This document shows, piece after piece, positions 35,663-45,255 of a DNA stretch of 64,000 nt. The stretch's first letter is position 1, and each line of letters opens with the position of its first letter. The DNA is from Cornus controversa (lineage: Eukaryota > Streptophyta > Magnoliopsida > Cornales > Cornaceae), in the NCBI GenBank assembly GCA_026545225.1, contig CM048853.1:48781755-48845754 (forward strand). The letters run 5' to 3'. Under the pieces are notes generated by a model that was given only the letters and a program-made list of their open reading frames with translations, searched no databases and was not told where the DNA came from. Made by a program: the position numbers and the translations under genes.

Positions 35663-36121
35663 ATGGACAAACCAAATAGTATTCATCACATGAAGAACAA
35701 GAGCAAGGGCAAGAGGGGGATGAAGAGAGATAGCAGAGTGATGAAGGTTGTGTACATATCTAGTCCCATGAAGGTGAAGACTAGTGCCTCAAAGTTTAGG
35801 GATCTTGTCCAAGAGCTCACGGGGCGACACTCCGATGTGTCGCGGTTCATGGAGCTCAATGGTGCTCCAGATGAATCCCAGACGGTCCCTGATTACGTCC
35901 GTGGATCATGGAGGTCTTTCACTGATGATGATTGTGCACCTGCGGTGGTTCCCGCTCCGCGGGAGTCACCGGTGAGCTCGGACTCCTTCCTCGACCCGTT
36001 TGATCATCATCATGTGTTCACATCTCAAATGGATCAACAGTTATCTGAACTCATGTTTTCGTCATCTTTGTTTAATGATTCTTCTGGTTTGGATGTCCTT
36101 GCCAGCTATGATTCACTGTAA
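35663..36121 (+). CDS. SIB1-like: VQ-motif protein, SIB1/SIB2-like (sigma factor-binding)
   Basis: A single-exon gene of 152 aa. The VQ motif FRDLVQELTG is at residues 45-54, directly after KVVYISSPMKVKTSASK, the layout of Arabidopsis SIB1 (VQ23) and SIB2 (VQ16). Those proteins bind WRKY33 in the nucleus and SIG1 in plastids and act in defence. The N-terminus is Lys/Arg-rich (KNKSKGKRGMKR), fitting a nuclear signal and possibly a plastid leader. The C-terminal half is acidic and Ser-rich (DSFLDPFDHHH) and ends LDVLASYDSL. I chose the ATG at 35663; the frame is open upstream to 35612, but that part only translates the TA/CA microsatellite. Intronless structure is usual for the family. Binding partners are inferred from family knowledge. 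Confidence 0.88.
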   Translation: MDKPNSIHHMKNKSKGKRGMKRDSRVMKVVYISSPMKVKTSASKFRDLVQELTGRHSDVSRFMELNGAPDESQTVPDYVRGSWRSFTDDDCAPAVVPAPRESPVSSDSFLDPFDHHHVFTSQMDQQLSELMFSSSLFNDSSGLDVLASYDSL

Positions 36122-36162
36122 ATTGTTTTTTTTTTTGGTAGTGGTTCCATTTGTTTTCAGCT

Positions 36163-36165
36163 CAT

Positions 36166-36212
<47 letters not shown>
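36163..36212. repeat. TA microsatellite in the VQ-gene 3' region
   Basis: About 45 bp of TA repeats start about 45 bp after the stop codon, probably within the 3' UTR. Confidence 0.85.
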
Positions 36213-36213
<1 letters not shown>

Positions 36214-36214
36214 T

Positions 36215-37420
36215 TAGTTGAGGTCTCAGACTTGTACTATACAATCATATGTTTAATTATAACTATATCCTAATGCTTTATTTTATTTAGATCTACACTT
36301 GTTGTAGAATCATTTTTGTTGGAGATTCCTTTGTGTTGCTTGTTGGAAATTAATTTGATTAGGATCCTAATTAAGCAACTGGCAAATAGATCGAATGGGC
36401 TATGGTATGGTTCATTATCATTGGGTGCCTATCCCAATTTTAATTCCTACCCGTTTCTCTGACTTTAATTGAAGGCTAACATAGTACACGAGACTCGTAA
36501 TAATCGTAGAATCGAGGACTATGAGATACTTGTGAAAGAAACAAACAATTGTTTTTCCGATGACTTAAAAGGAGGACTTGACCTGTGGCTTTGGAGAAGA
36601 AAACAAATTATTTGTTTTGGTGGGCCATTCCATTGCTCTAATCTCTTAGCCATTGTTTGTCCGAATGAATTGTATATACTCAATTTTTATAATGTAGAGA
36701 GATTGTTTTATATTTTGGAATCAGAGATCTCCGAATCACAATATACTAACTTCATAGCAAGAGGGATTAATTGATTAGCTATAAATTGGAGAGAAAAATA
36801 AATAAAAATTGCTACAAATGAATTATCTTGTGACATTTATTTTATTTTGAATTATGTACCAACAGAAAATCGTTCTAAAATATCTGGTTTTTAACAAAGC
36901 TGCACTTATTTTATTTTATTTTTTTTATTTATCAAGTAGCTTTCTTACGCCTACTCAGCTAGTTGGGATTTTGTCAATTGGATAAAGGAGGGCTTTTTCG
37001 ATGACACTAAAAAGCAAGAACACGCACCTGTATTTCCATATCAATGTCTTGATCGACTCACTGTAGATTGATTTATCATTTGTTGGATCTATTGGAACAA
37101 TAGTGAAGTAGGGACAATTATATAAAATATATATATAATATAAAAAAAGCTAGTTTGGTGAAGTATTCAAAATAATAACATAAAAAAAATAAAAGGTTTA
37201 GTCGGTAGGCATCATTAGCTGTAATGAACACTTTACAAAAGGGTCAAGTGAACATTTTCATACCATCTTGTCACAATAAAATATACAAAAATTATACTGT
37301 TAATCTTGTAAAAAGTTCTTTACGAAAGTTGAAAGTTTGGAATGAAAGCAATCCTCCCCCATTCAAAACAAAACAAAACAAAAATTATGTTTTTAATATC
37401 TCTCTCTCTCACACACACAC
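36215..37420. other. Intergenic sequence 3' of the VQ gene
   Basis: AT-rich, without a recognised gene. A plus-strand open stretch at about 36469-36774 lacks an ATG at its start and shows no domain. Confidence 0.45.
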
Positions 37421-37426
37421 AGATAA

Positions 37427-37780
37427 TGGAACACAGGTAATGTGTTAGAACACGGCGCGAACAAGGTTTGAGATGTTCGTCAAATAAAGATGGGAAAACC
37501 AGGTTTGGGGCCGCGATGGGATTGAAAATTTGTCATTTTTAATTGAAAGTATCAAAAATGAAAACGTGAGACAAACATGATGGAACACAAGTAATGTCTT
37601 GGGATAGGATGGGAACAAGGTGTGAGATGATCTTGAAATGAAGATGAGATTGAATATAAAACCCATTCCATGTTTAGGGCGGTGATGGGTTGAAAATTGA
37701 TAAAGGTTTGGGTAAATTCGTAAGGAACAAATGTTTTGTTGTCATTTTTAATTATAAGTATATATATAAAAAAGGTGAAA
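37427..37780. repeat. Diverged tandem duplication of about 154 bp
   Basis: TGGAACACAGGTAATGT at 37427 recurs as TGGAACACAAGTAATGT at 37581. Each copy is followed by GAACAAGGT-TGAGATG, GATGGG-TTGAAAAT and GTCATTTTTAATT. It is intergenic. Confidence 0.75.
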
Positions 37781-38040
37781 TTTATCTTGTTGAGAAGTGC
37801 AACAGACACCTACGTATCATTATCGTCATCCTTGTCTTAATCTTATATAAACGAGTTCGGTCACATAAATTCTCTCTCCAGTTTATTGATACTCATCAAC
37901 GTATGACTAACACCTACATATTGAATGAAGAGATGAATCAAATGAAACGGTGGGTTTATCCCCAAAAAGAAGGTGATACAGAGGTTTTATCTACGAAGTC
38001 AATGTTGCATGCTCTTATGTGGTATATATGCAGTATTCCT

Positions 38041-38074
<34 letters not shown>

Positions 38075-38149
38075 CAATTAAAAGTACAAAGGAGTTTTTT
38101 TAGTTTCAGTACACTAATTTTTTATTTTTAAATTAAAAAAATAAAATTA

Positions 38150-38430
38150 TTCAAACAAAACTCTTTCTTTTTTTATTTAAATTATTTTCCAAGCAAAACT
38201 CTTTCCTTTTTTATTAACCATTTCTTTTTATTTCTAATTTCTAAATTTACTTTTTATTTAAATTATTTTTCAAGCAAAACCCTTTCCTTTTTTATTAATC
38301 ATTTCTTTTTATTTCTAATTTCTAAATTTACTTTATTGTTTAAATTATTTCTCAAGCAAAACTCTTTCCTTTTTTATTAACCCTTTCTTTTTATTTCTAA
38401 TTTTTAAATTTAAAAAAGTAAAACTCTTTC
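38150..38430. repeat. Tandem minisatellite, period 81-82 bp
   Basis: AAGCAAAACTCTTTCC or its variants begin at 38191, 38272 and 38354, with a partial unit before and after. Each unit contains TTTATTTCTAATTTCTAAATTTA. The last partial unit runs into the small open frame at 38443. Confidence 0.85.
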
Positions 38431-38442
38431 CTGCAAGAAAAA

Positions 38443-38606
38443 ATGTACAAAGAGATCCTAAACATTTATAAAATCACTTTTCCTCTCGACTACGGCTCTC
38501 CATTCTTCCTCTCCGCTCTCATCAACACGACTCCCAACGCAACTCTCAGCTTTCTCTCGAATTTCATCAACAATTATTCGATTCGATTTTTTCTCAGCTT
38601 ATATGT
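38443..38606 (+). other. Orphan exon-like open segment at the start of the Helitron-like region
   Basis: ATG at 38443 opens a 55-codon stretch (MYKEILNIYKITFPLDYG) of higher GC content than its surroundings. It ends at a good donor TAT|GTGAGT. No domain was recognised. It may be the first exon of the decayed RPA-like gene downstream, or a captured host fragment. The link is positional only. Confidence 0.3.
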
Positions 38607-38639
38607 GAGTTCTTTTCTTTGGTTTTTTTTTTTTTACTA

Positions 38640-39650
38640 ATTGTTTGCTATTAGCTTTTGAAACCAAAATTTTTTAATAAAAAATTATGTCTGTCCACCT
38701 AAATCTACAATCGATACAAGAACGTGAAACATAGATCAAGAGACTAACTTAGAGAAGTGGTTTAAAGCTTTTGATAAAAACTAAACCCTGCAGGGTAAGA
38801 TATAGAGGTCAAGAGTTAGATCAGTTGGATATAAATATGATTGAATAATTTATGTTTATTTGATTAAGATCAATAAATTTCTTCAAACATAGTTAAAACT
38901 CTATTTTGATAAAGTAGATTGTTGCCTCTTCCCAATCTTGAGGCATTGAAATAAGGTATGGGATAATTGGACTTCATCCAACACCATGCCCTCCAGACTT
39001 CTCATCTGGTCTACGGTACGTGTACTAACTTGTCTAATCATTTTATTTCTAATGGTGACAATTCACTTAAAAAATAAAATTAAATCAGAAGGTGATCAAT
39101 GTGATCCAATTTCCTTGGTCTCCCTAAAAGTTTAAGATTATGAACTTTATGCATATATGGTTAAGGCAAATTGTGATTTTGTTTGTTGTTCATGGAAATT
39201 TGTATACAAGATTTTATCTTCATTGTCTTAATGCTATTTCTAATCTGAAAGTTGTTTGCGAAGAAGTATGTTCAGTTGATGTATGGTTGGTCTGATGAGA
39301 GTTATGCCATTCAATTCATTGCTATCAAACATTTGAAGCTAAAGTTGGAGATGAAATATATATTCTTAATCTTTTGGCTTCCTATTTAGCAAGTTTGGTT
39401 GAGCTTTGATAATATTTTCAACAGCTTTTGTATCTGTTATTATCCAATTTACATGGTTTATTTTGTTGTTTTAATTAGAGCTTAAAGTTGTAGGTTTAGA
39501 AAAAATAAAATATAATTTTGTGGATTTCAAGGGCTTAAACATATACATTGATGAAAAAAAAACTATAAATTTGTTTTCTTTTAACTCTTTACTCTTCTTA
39601 TATGTAATTTTTCTTATATATAAATCTATAAGTTTAATTTTTACTATCGC
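38640..39650 (+). other. Helitron-like region, part without recognised exons
   Basis: AT-rich. No RPA-family block was found between the orphan first segment and the first recognisable RPA exon. If the gene was once whole, its DNA-binding domain A exons would be expected here. Confidence 0.35.
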
Positions 39651-39653
39651 TAG

Positions 39654-41182
39654 ATGCTTTGAGAATCATTATTGAAACATCTCTTGCATTCAACGTAGCT
39701 AAGAAGAATAATGAAGAGACATCCAAATTACGAGACATTATTATAATGGATATGAGGTACATCATTACAACACTACATAAATTCTCATAATTACCATTAT
39801 AAATTATTGAACTAATTATTTTTTATAATTACTTTTACATTGTGGGACGATTTTGTTAAGAATGAAGGAAATTTGATAATGAAGCTAATAAACAAAAGAC
39901 CTATTATCACAGTTATATATTTGTCAATCAACACATTCAAAGGTAACTTATCACACAACATTGAGATTATTCACTTTATATTTTTTATTATATCTAAACG
40001 AACATAAAATAAAAAATAATATTATATTTCAGATTTGGGTCTTCAAACACAACCGGAGTCTACATTACAAATTAATATGAAAATTGAAAGAGTTAAAGCA
40101 TTACGATATTGGTTGGTTATTTATTTCTTCTTACTTACATTAGGTTTTAATTATTAATTTTACTTAAAGAATATCATGACCGATATGACATAGTTGGTGG
40201 AAGCTAATCCACTATCAATAGTTAAAAAATTAAACAGAAGTGTATTTGTACATATCAATGACATATTATTCCAATAATTTATTATGCTTTGATAAGTTTG
40301 AGGAAACGTTAATGACAAAGAGATAGATGCTCTCATTTCTAGTTCAAAATATCAATTATTCGAAAAGGCTGAAAAACTACCACTAAAAGACATAATTGAA
40401 AAATCTGCAATGGTATTAAAGGTATTAAATTATTATATATATATATATTCATTTAATTTTTCTTTATTATATGGTATGATTAGAATTAGTTTTTGTTAAA
40501 AAAATATATTTTGGTCATTAACTTGCAGAAAACACATTACTTTTTTGAAGCAAGAATTATAGAGATTAAAAATGCATCAGAACCATGGTACAATGCATGT
40601 AAACAATGCAAGAAGAAAGTTAAAGTAGAAAATGATGGACTCAGTTGTACTAATTGCAAAACAAAAGACGCTAAATGCTTTCAAATGTATTATTATATCT
40701 TCAAACATTTTATTTAAAAAAAATGCAATATGACACATAAGTCATTCTTTATTATGATGTATCAATGAAGTATACTCATTTATACAGATTTATGATGCAA
40801 TTTATAGTCAAAGATATAAAAAAGTAATGCATATCTAACAATATTTGATGATTCTCAATCAATAGTAAATTGTTCACTATATGAGCTAATATAGTTAGAA
40901 AGTCAGGTAATACTTTTTTCCTTGCTCATAAAATTTATAGATAAAACAATTCATTTGAAATGTATCAATATTACTAAAATAAATTTATTATTTTTATAGG
41001 ACGAAAAAATGAATGAATTAACAAGTTGTAAAGAAAAATCGTTTCTTTTTATAATCAAGATAGACAATAGTAAAAATAATGTAGTCAAAAATAGTTTTGT
41101 GGTGACAATTATTAAAGAAGTTTCACTTGAGAATAATTTATTTGAAGAAGAATTCAGAAATTTAAAAAGGATAAAGTGTTGA
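39654..41182 (+). pseudogene. RPA1-like single-strand DNA-binding protein, decayed, Helitron-associated
   Basis: Exon-like blocks follow replication protein A large-subunit order. At 39654-39756 is a domain-B start (IIIETSLAF, then LRDIIIMDM). At about 39841-39952 is WDDFVKNEGNL, then PIITVIYLSINTFK. At 40033-40111 is DLGLQTQPESTLQIN. A block at about 40300-40421 and 40529-40686 lead into the C-terminal zinc-ribbon domain (WYNACKQCKKKV then GLSCTNCKTKDAKC: two CxxC pairs). The last part is 41000-41182. Some junctions have good GT/AG sites. Others, notably the acceptor before WDDF, are missing, and the part at about 40170-40260 is eroded. The N-terminal domains are absent. It is better read as a decayed transposon passenger than as the host RPA1. 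Confidence 0.7.
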
Positions 41183-41451
41183 GAATTTCTGAAAGAATAG
41201 TAATACATTGTTTAAGCATGGTTAGAATTATACATTTGATTTCTTATAATTTATACTTGATTCCTTCCATGTGAATAATAGTTAAGTTATAATTTATTTT
41301 TTTTAACAAGTGAATTTATATTACCAACGTTACATAATGAAAATAATTTTGAGTGTTTTAATTAATATGTTATAATAATTTCAATGTTTTGGGTGTTATA
41401 ATAAAATTTTAATTAATTTTTATCCAATTGTATCGCACGTGCTTTAAACTA

Positions 41452-41453
<2 letters not shown>

Positions 41454-41484
<31 letters not shown>
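41454..41484. repeat. TA microsatellite next to the Helitron-like end
   Basis: About 30 bp of TA repeats directly after CTAGT. An AT-rich target is typical for Helitrons. Confidence 0.8.
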
Positions 41485-41485
<1 letters not shown>

Positions 41486-42032
41486 TAGATATTGATTTAA
41501 TTTTTTTCAAATTTATATAAATTTTTTTTTACAATTTTAGTTTGTAGACATAGAGTTTCTAACATATATTAATTTGCAAAGCTTGTAAATTAATTTTTCA
41601 TATTTTATACTTCAGCTAAATTTTTGTAATTACATGGTTTTCATATTTTCGAATTTTCAAAAATTAAAGTTTGAAATTAAATGTGTATATAACATTTATC
41701 TTTAAATGTGGTGAGAGATATTATTGGTGTAAAATATATATACATTTAACAACTTTAGAAACGAGGGCATTTTTCTCCAATTAATTTTGGCTCAAATGGC
41801 AATTTTAGTTTATAAATAGAGTTATTTTTGTCTTTTTATTGTTCTCACGAGGGTAATTTTGTCATTGTCTCTATTCCTTTGACATACTTAACGGTTGATT
41901 GACAGTAAGAAGACTCTGGGCTATTTCAACCTTAGGGGAGGAATTGACCACATTTTATTTTTCAAAAATTTAATGTGACGATGATTTTAGCAAATCTCAA
42001 GTGATCTCATAATTTTTTATCCATAATTTTAA

Positions 42033-42877
42033 GGAAAATTCATTTATAAGTCCTATTTTTCAATTGTAAGGACTAATAAGTCTTACTTTTACAAATATTT
42101 CTAACTAAGTTCACAATTATATTAATATTTGTTTTTCTGACATTATCCTTTTTCATAAATATCTTAAATGTTTTTTTTTTAAATTAACATAAGTCCTATT
42201 TTTCAATTCTAAGGACTAATAAGTCATACTTTTAACAAATATTTCTAACTAAGTTCACAATTATATTAATATTTATTTTTCCGACATTACCCTTTCTCAT
42301 AAATATCTTAAATATTTTTTTAAATTAACATACTAAATATAACCTTTACTTCTAATTTTTATAATTAGTATCAATTTACAATAATAATGAAAAAACACAT
42401 AATTTTAATTGCCACCAAAAATAGCAAAATTTTAAAATATTTAACAAGTTATTTAAATTCAACCAATTGTAATAAAAATAAATATTAAAACAAGCCAAAA
42501 GTTTCACAAATTTTTTCAATGAGGTGTATTTATGTAAAATTAATGATTTTTTTTTTCTATTTATATTGTTTTACAAATTTATAATTTCAAGAATTAAAAG
42601 TAATTTTATGTAAATTTAAGACTATGTTACACACACACATATATTTAAAGTTTATCAAGATGGTATAAATCTTTTTTTTTTTTGAATAATGTTATATAAG
42701 AATGAGATTAATGATACTATATAAAAAAATGCACTATTGGAAGAAAACCAATATGAGTGGAATTATGAAATTAATTGGAAATATTAACTAAATGTAGGAC
42801 TTGGTTGTTATAACAATTTTTTTTTATGACTTATTGGTCTTTACAATTGAAAAATAGGATTTATAAGTAATTATTCC
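42033..42877. mobile_element. MITE of 845 bp with about 50-bp terminal inverted repeats
   Basis: GGAAAATTCATTTATAAGTC at the left and GGAATAATTACTTATAAATC as the complement of the right end share a long core (CCTATTTTTCAATTGTAA-GAC-AATAAGTC). The left end region is tandemly duplicated: TAAGTCCTATTTTTCAATT starts at 42047 and again at 42190, period 143. The flanks are similar but not identical. The family is uncertain, possibly Mutator-like. Confidence 0.75.
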
Positions 42878-42879
42878 TG

Positions 42880-43680
42880 ATTTAAATTGTTGTTACATAC
42901 CTTGCGAGAGTAAAAATGTCACTCTAAACAAATATGTTGCTAAAATCAGTAATTTTTTTAAGTTGACCAAATATATCCATTGAGGGAAGAGAAAATTTGT
43001 GGCCAAGCCATAAATCTCAAGAGTAGCAAGTATAATTTTCAAATACATAACAAGACATTTGTAATTTTTGATCTATCAGACTCATGCAGTTCTCAAGTCT
43101 CACATATTATTGAAAAAAATATTTGAAAGTGAAGACATCCACAGGTACATCAGGTTTTTCTATTTCGTTGTTTTTCTCTGCGTGACTTGAATAGTCACTA
43201 TTCATTATTGTGATTTATAAATTTAGAAGTTTAAAGTTATGGTAACTAGTGGTGTGTGTGTGTATATATATATATATGTCCGTGTATGATTGTTGTGTCA
43301 ATGGGGGCAATCCTTATGGTATTTTCTTCAATCTTTGTATTGACTATTGAGCACCATCAGCTTTTGGTCCTTGCTAGCATTATATTTTTTATTTGGGTGC
43401 TCTCTTGCCCGAGCTCTTTCATAGAGTCTAGTCCTTCTGTTCCCTTGCTATGGGTTTGGCTCTAAACATCTTTTGACACATTTCTGGACTTTTCCATTTA
43501 GATGTAAAAAATGTTTCTGGTCATACTTGTTTTTGTTTGTAAGGTGAGGTATGCCTCTCCCCTATGTGGTTGTATGTATATATCTTAGTGTTAAAATAAT
43601 TTCGGTTTTTTTTTTGAATTACTTAAAATAATTTGTATAACACCCTTATATTATAATTTTTTTTTTGCATATTACTCCTA
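42880..43680. other. Intergenic stretch between repeats
   Basis: AT-rich. A plus-strand open frame (43256-43465) starts within a GT/TA microsatellite and encodes a hydrophobic string without recognised family. A short non-coding decay product is as likely as a gene. Confidence 0.4.
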
Positions 43681-43681
43681 T

Positions 43682-44400
43682 GTTACGTTTGGTAGGCAGA
43701 AATGAAATAAGAATGAAATGTTCATTTCATCAATTCTTTTGTTTGGTAAGAAAATTAAAGTGGGAGTAAAAATGAAAATTTATTCCACATCTCAACCTAT
43801 AGAATTGTCATTGCATTCGCAAGTTAAAAAAGAAAAGAAAAAGTCATGTTTAAAAAAAACTTACGTTCTAAGTCCAAAAACCACCGGCGCTACTGATGCC
43901 TTCCGCCATCGCCATAACCAGGTCCACCACCCACGCCATTGTCGTCTTCTACCACCACTACCGCCTTCCACTATTGTCTTTCACCACTGTCGTTGTTTTC
44001 CACCATCGCTACCTACCACTACTGCCGTCATCTTCCACTATCGCCACTGCTTTCCACCATAGCCACTTATCGCCATTGTCGCCTTCCACCATCACCACAT
44101 TCCACCATTGCCACTGCCTTCCTCCACTTTTGCCTTCCAACACCTATACCACTGTTGTCACCTTCCACCACTACCAACATTTCTTTAAAAAAATATTTTT
44201 TTGTTAATTTAATTTATTTGTATGAGAGGAGTATTTTAAAAAATTCAATTTGAAATTCATCAATTTCAGATTTTAAATTGGTTCAATCAAATACTAAAAT
44301 GATGATGATCATTCTATTTATGCATTAATGACCATTCTCATTCTCATTTTCATTCCATTTCCGTTTGCATTTATTTCCATTCCTAAAACCAGTGGTATTT
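43682..44400. mobile_element. Possible MITE with ACGTTTGGTA/GAATGAAATG ends and a CCACCATCGCC array
   Basis: The left end has TTACGTTTGGTAGGCAGAAATG and AAGAATGAAATG. The right end carries the complement words GGAATGGAAAT and GGAATGAAAATGAGAATG. Between them (43880-44180) is a degenerate array of about 18-bp CCACCATCGCCACTGCCTT-like words, which explains the long Ser/Thr/Pro/His-rich open frames there. Ends and duplication are not fixed. Confidence 0.4.
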
Positions 44401-45116
44401 CATATCATTTCAAAACTAAAAATACAGTGTTCAACTCTCCCAAAAAGAATTATCCGAGCTCTTTGCAAGAAAAAAACAGAAGGATTCAAAATTCGTAAGA
44501 AAGGCCAAAAGTCCAATTGTGGTTAGGTGTTAGTTAAACCTGTTTTAAAATTATTAAATAACCCTTGAGATTAATTACACAAAAGTCCTTTGAACTATAA
44601 GAAATTTATTTATTCCGATGAGGAGATAATATACAACTTTTTCATAAATTTATTTTTTATAATTGAAGAAATTTATGCAATTTATTCAAAATGATAAATT
44701 ATGATTTTCAGAAAGTCCAACACTTTATTATTTAGTGTTTTAGGTGATAATACATGCAATTTTTATAATCAACTGGTTATATACATCACCCAGAAAATAG
44801 AGAAAAAAAATGAAAAAAAAAACAAATGCATTTAACCCTACTAACAATATGGAGTAATATAATAGAATATAATAAAAGAAGTCCCTGAGACGGAAGAAAC
44901 GGGTTGGGGAGCAGGAGGTGCAAGTAGCCAACCACAGAGCCGAAAGAAAAGGGGTTGAAAACCCTTCTCAAAAGGCTTCTGCTTCTTCTGCTCTCCTTAA
45001 CTTTCTCTCACTAAAACCTCTCTCTCTCTCTCTCTCTACAACTATTTCTCTCTCTAGATTTCTACTCATTTCGCTTGATTGATTCTTATATAGGAATTGT
45101 TTGTGTCATTCTTTTG

Positions 45117-45176
45117 ATGAATTCGATCATGGATCTGCCATTTTTGCTTCTATCAGTATCAATTTTCTCTGTCTAA
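45117..45176 (+). promoter_or_regulatory. Upstream ORF 1 in the KEG leader
   Basis: A 19-codon open frame (MNSIMDLPFLLLSVSIFSV, then stop) lies in the presumed 5' UTR. It could reduce translation of KEG if the leader is transcribed unspliced here. Confidence 0.45.
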
Positions 45177-45183
45177 GATCTCC

Positions 45184-45246
45184 ATGAATTTAGTTCTCCT
45201 GATTGCAATTGATCGATTGGTTGAGTTTGGATTCGATCTTGCGTAG
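45184..45246 (+). promoter_or_regulatory. Upstream ORF 2 in the KEG leader
   Basis: A 20-codon frame (start MNLVLLIAIDRLVEF) stops 9 nt before the KEG ATG. Reinitiation over such a short gap is normally poor, so this could be a real brake on KEG translation. Confidence 0.45.
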
Positions 45247-45255
45247 AGAGAGAGA

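Larger units (their letters stand above)
38440..41453 (+). mobile_element. Probable RPA-bearing Helitron (non-autonomous)
   Basis: The right end reads GCACGTGC (short palindrome) followed by TTTAAACTAG and then T. This is the Helitron 3' pattern of a hairpin followed within about a dozen bases by CTRR, with insertion before T. Immediately inside lies a multi-exon RPA1-like gene, a common passenger of plant Helitrons. The left end (TC start) was not found; 38440 is only where sequence of a different character begins. No Rep/helicase block was seen, so it would depend on another copy. Confidence 0.5.
44960..45255 (+). promoter_or_regulatory. KEG leader with CT microsatellite
   Basis: Pyrimidine-rich DNA with (CT)n tracts at 45017-45036 and 45046-45056 precedes the KEG start, as in many plant 5' leaders. 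The start site is not defined, and a leader intron cannot be excluded. Confidence 0.5.

Noticed and set aside
36469-36774. 101-codon plus-strand frame 3' of the VQ gene
   Set aside because: It has no ATG at its start, no domain and a composition like the surrounding intergenic DNA.
43718-44253. Three overlapping plus-strand frames of 100-114 codons
   Set aside because: They read a degenerate CCACCATCGCC array in all phases, which is the mark of repeats and not of genes.
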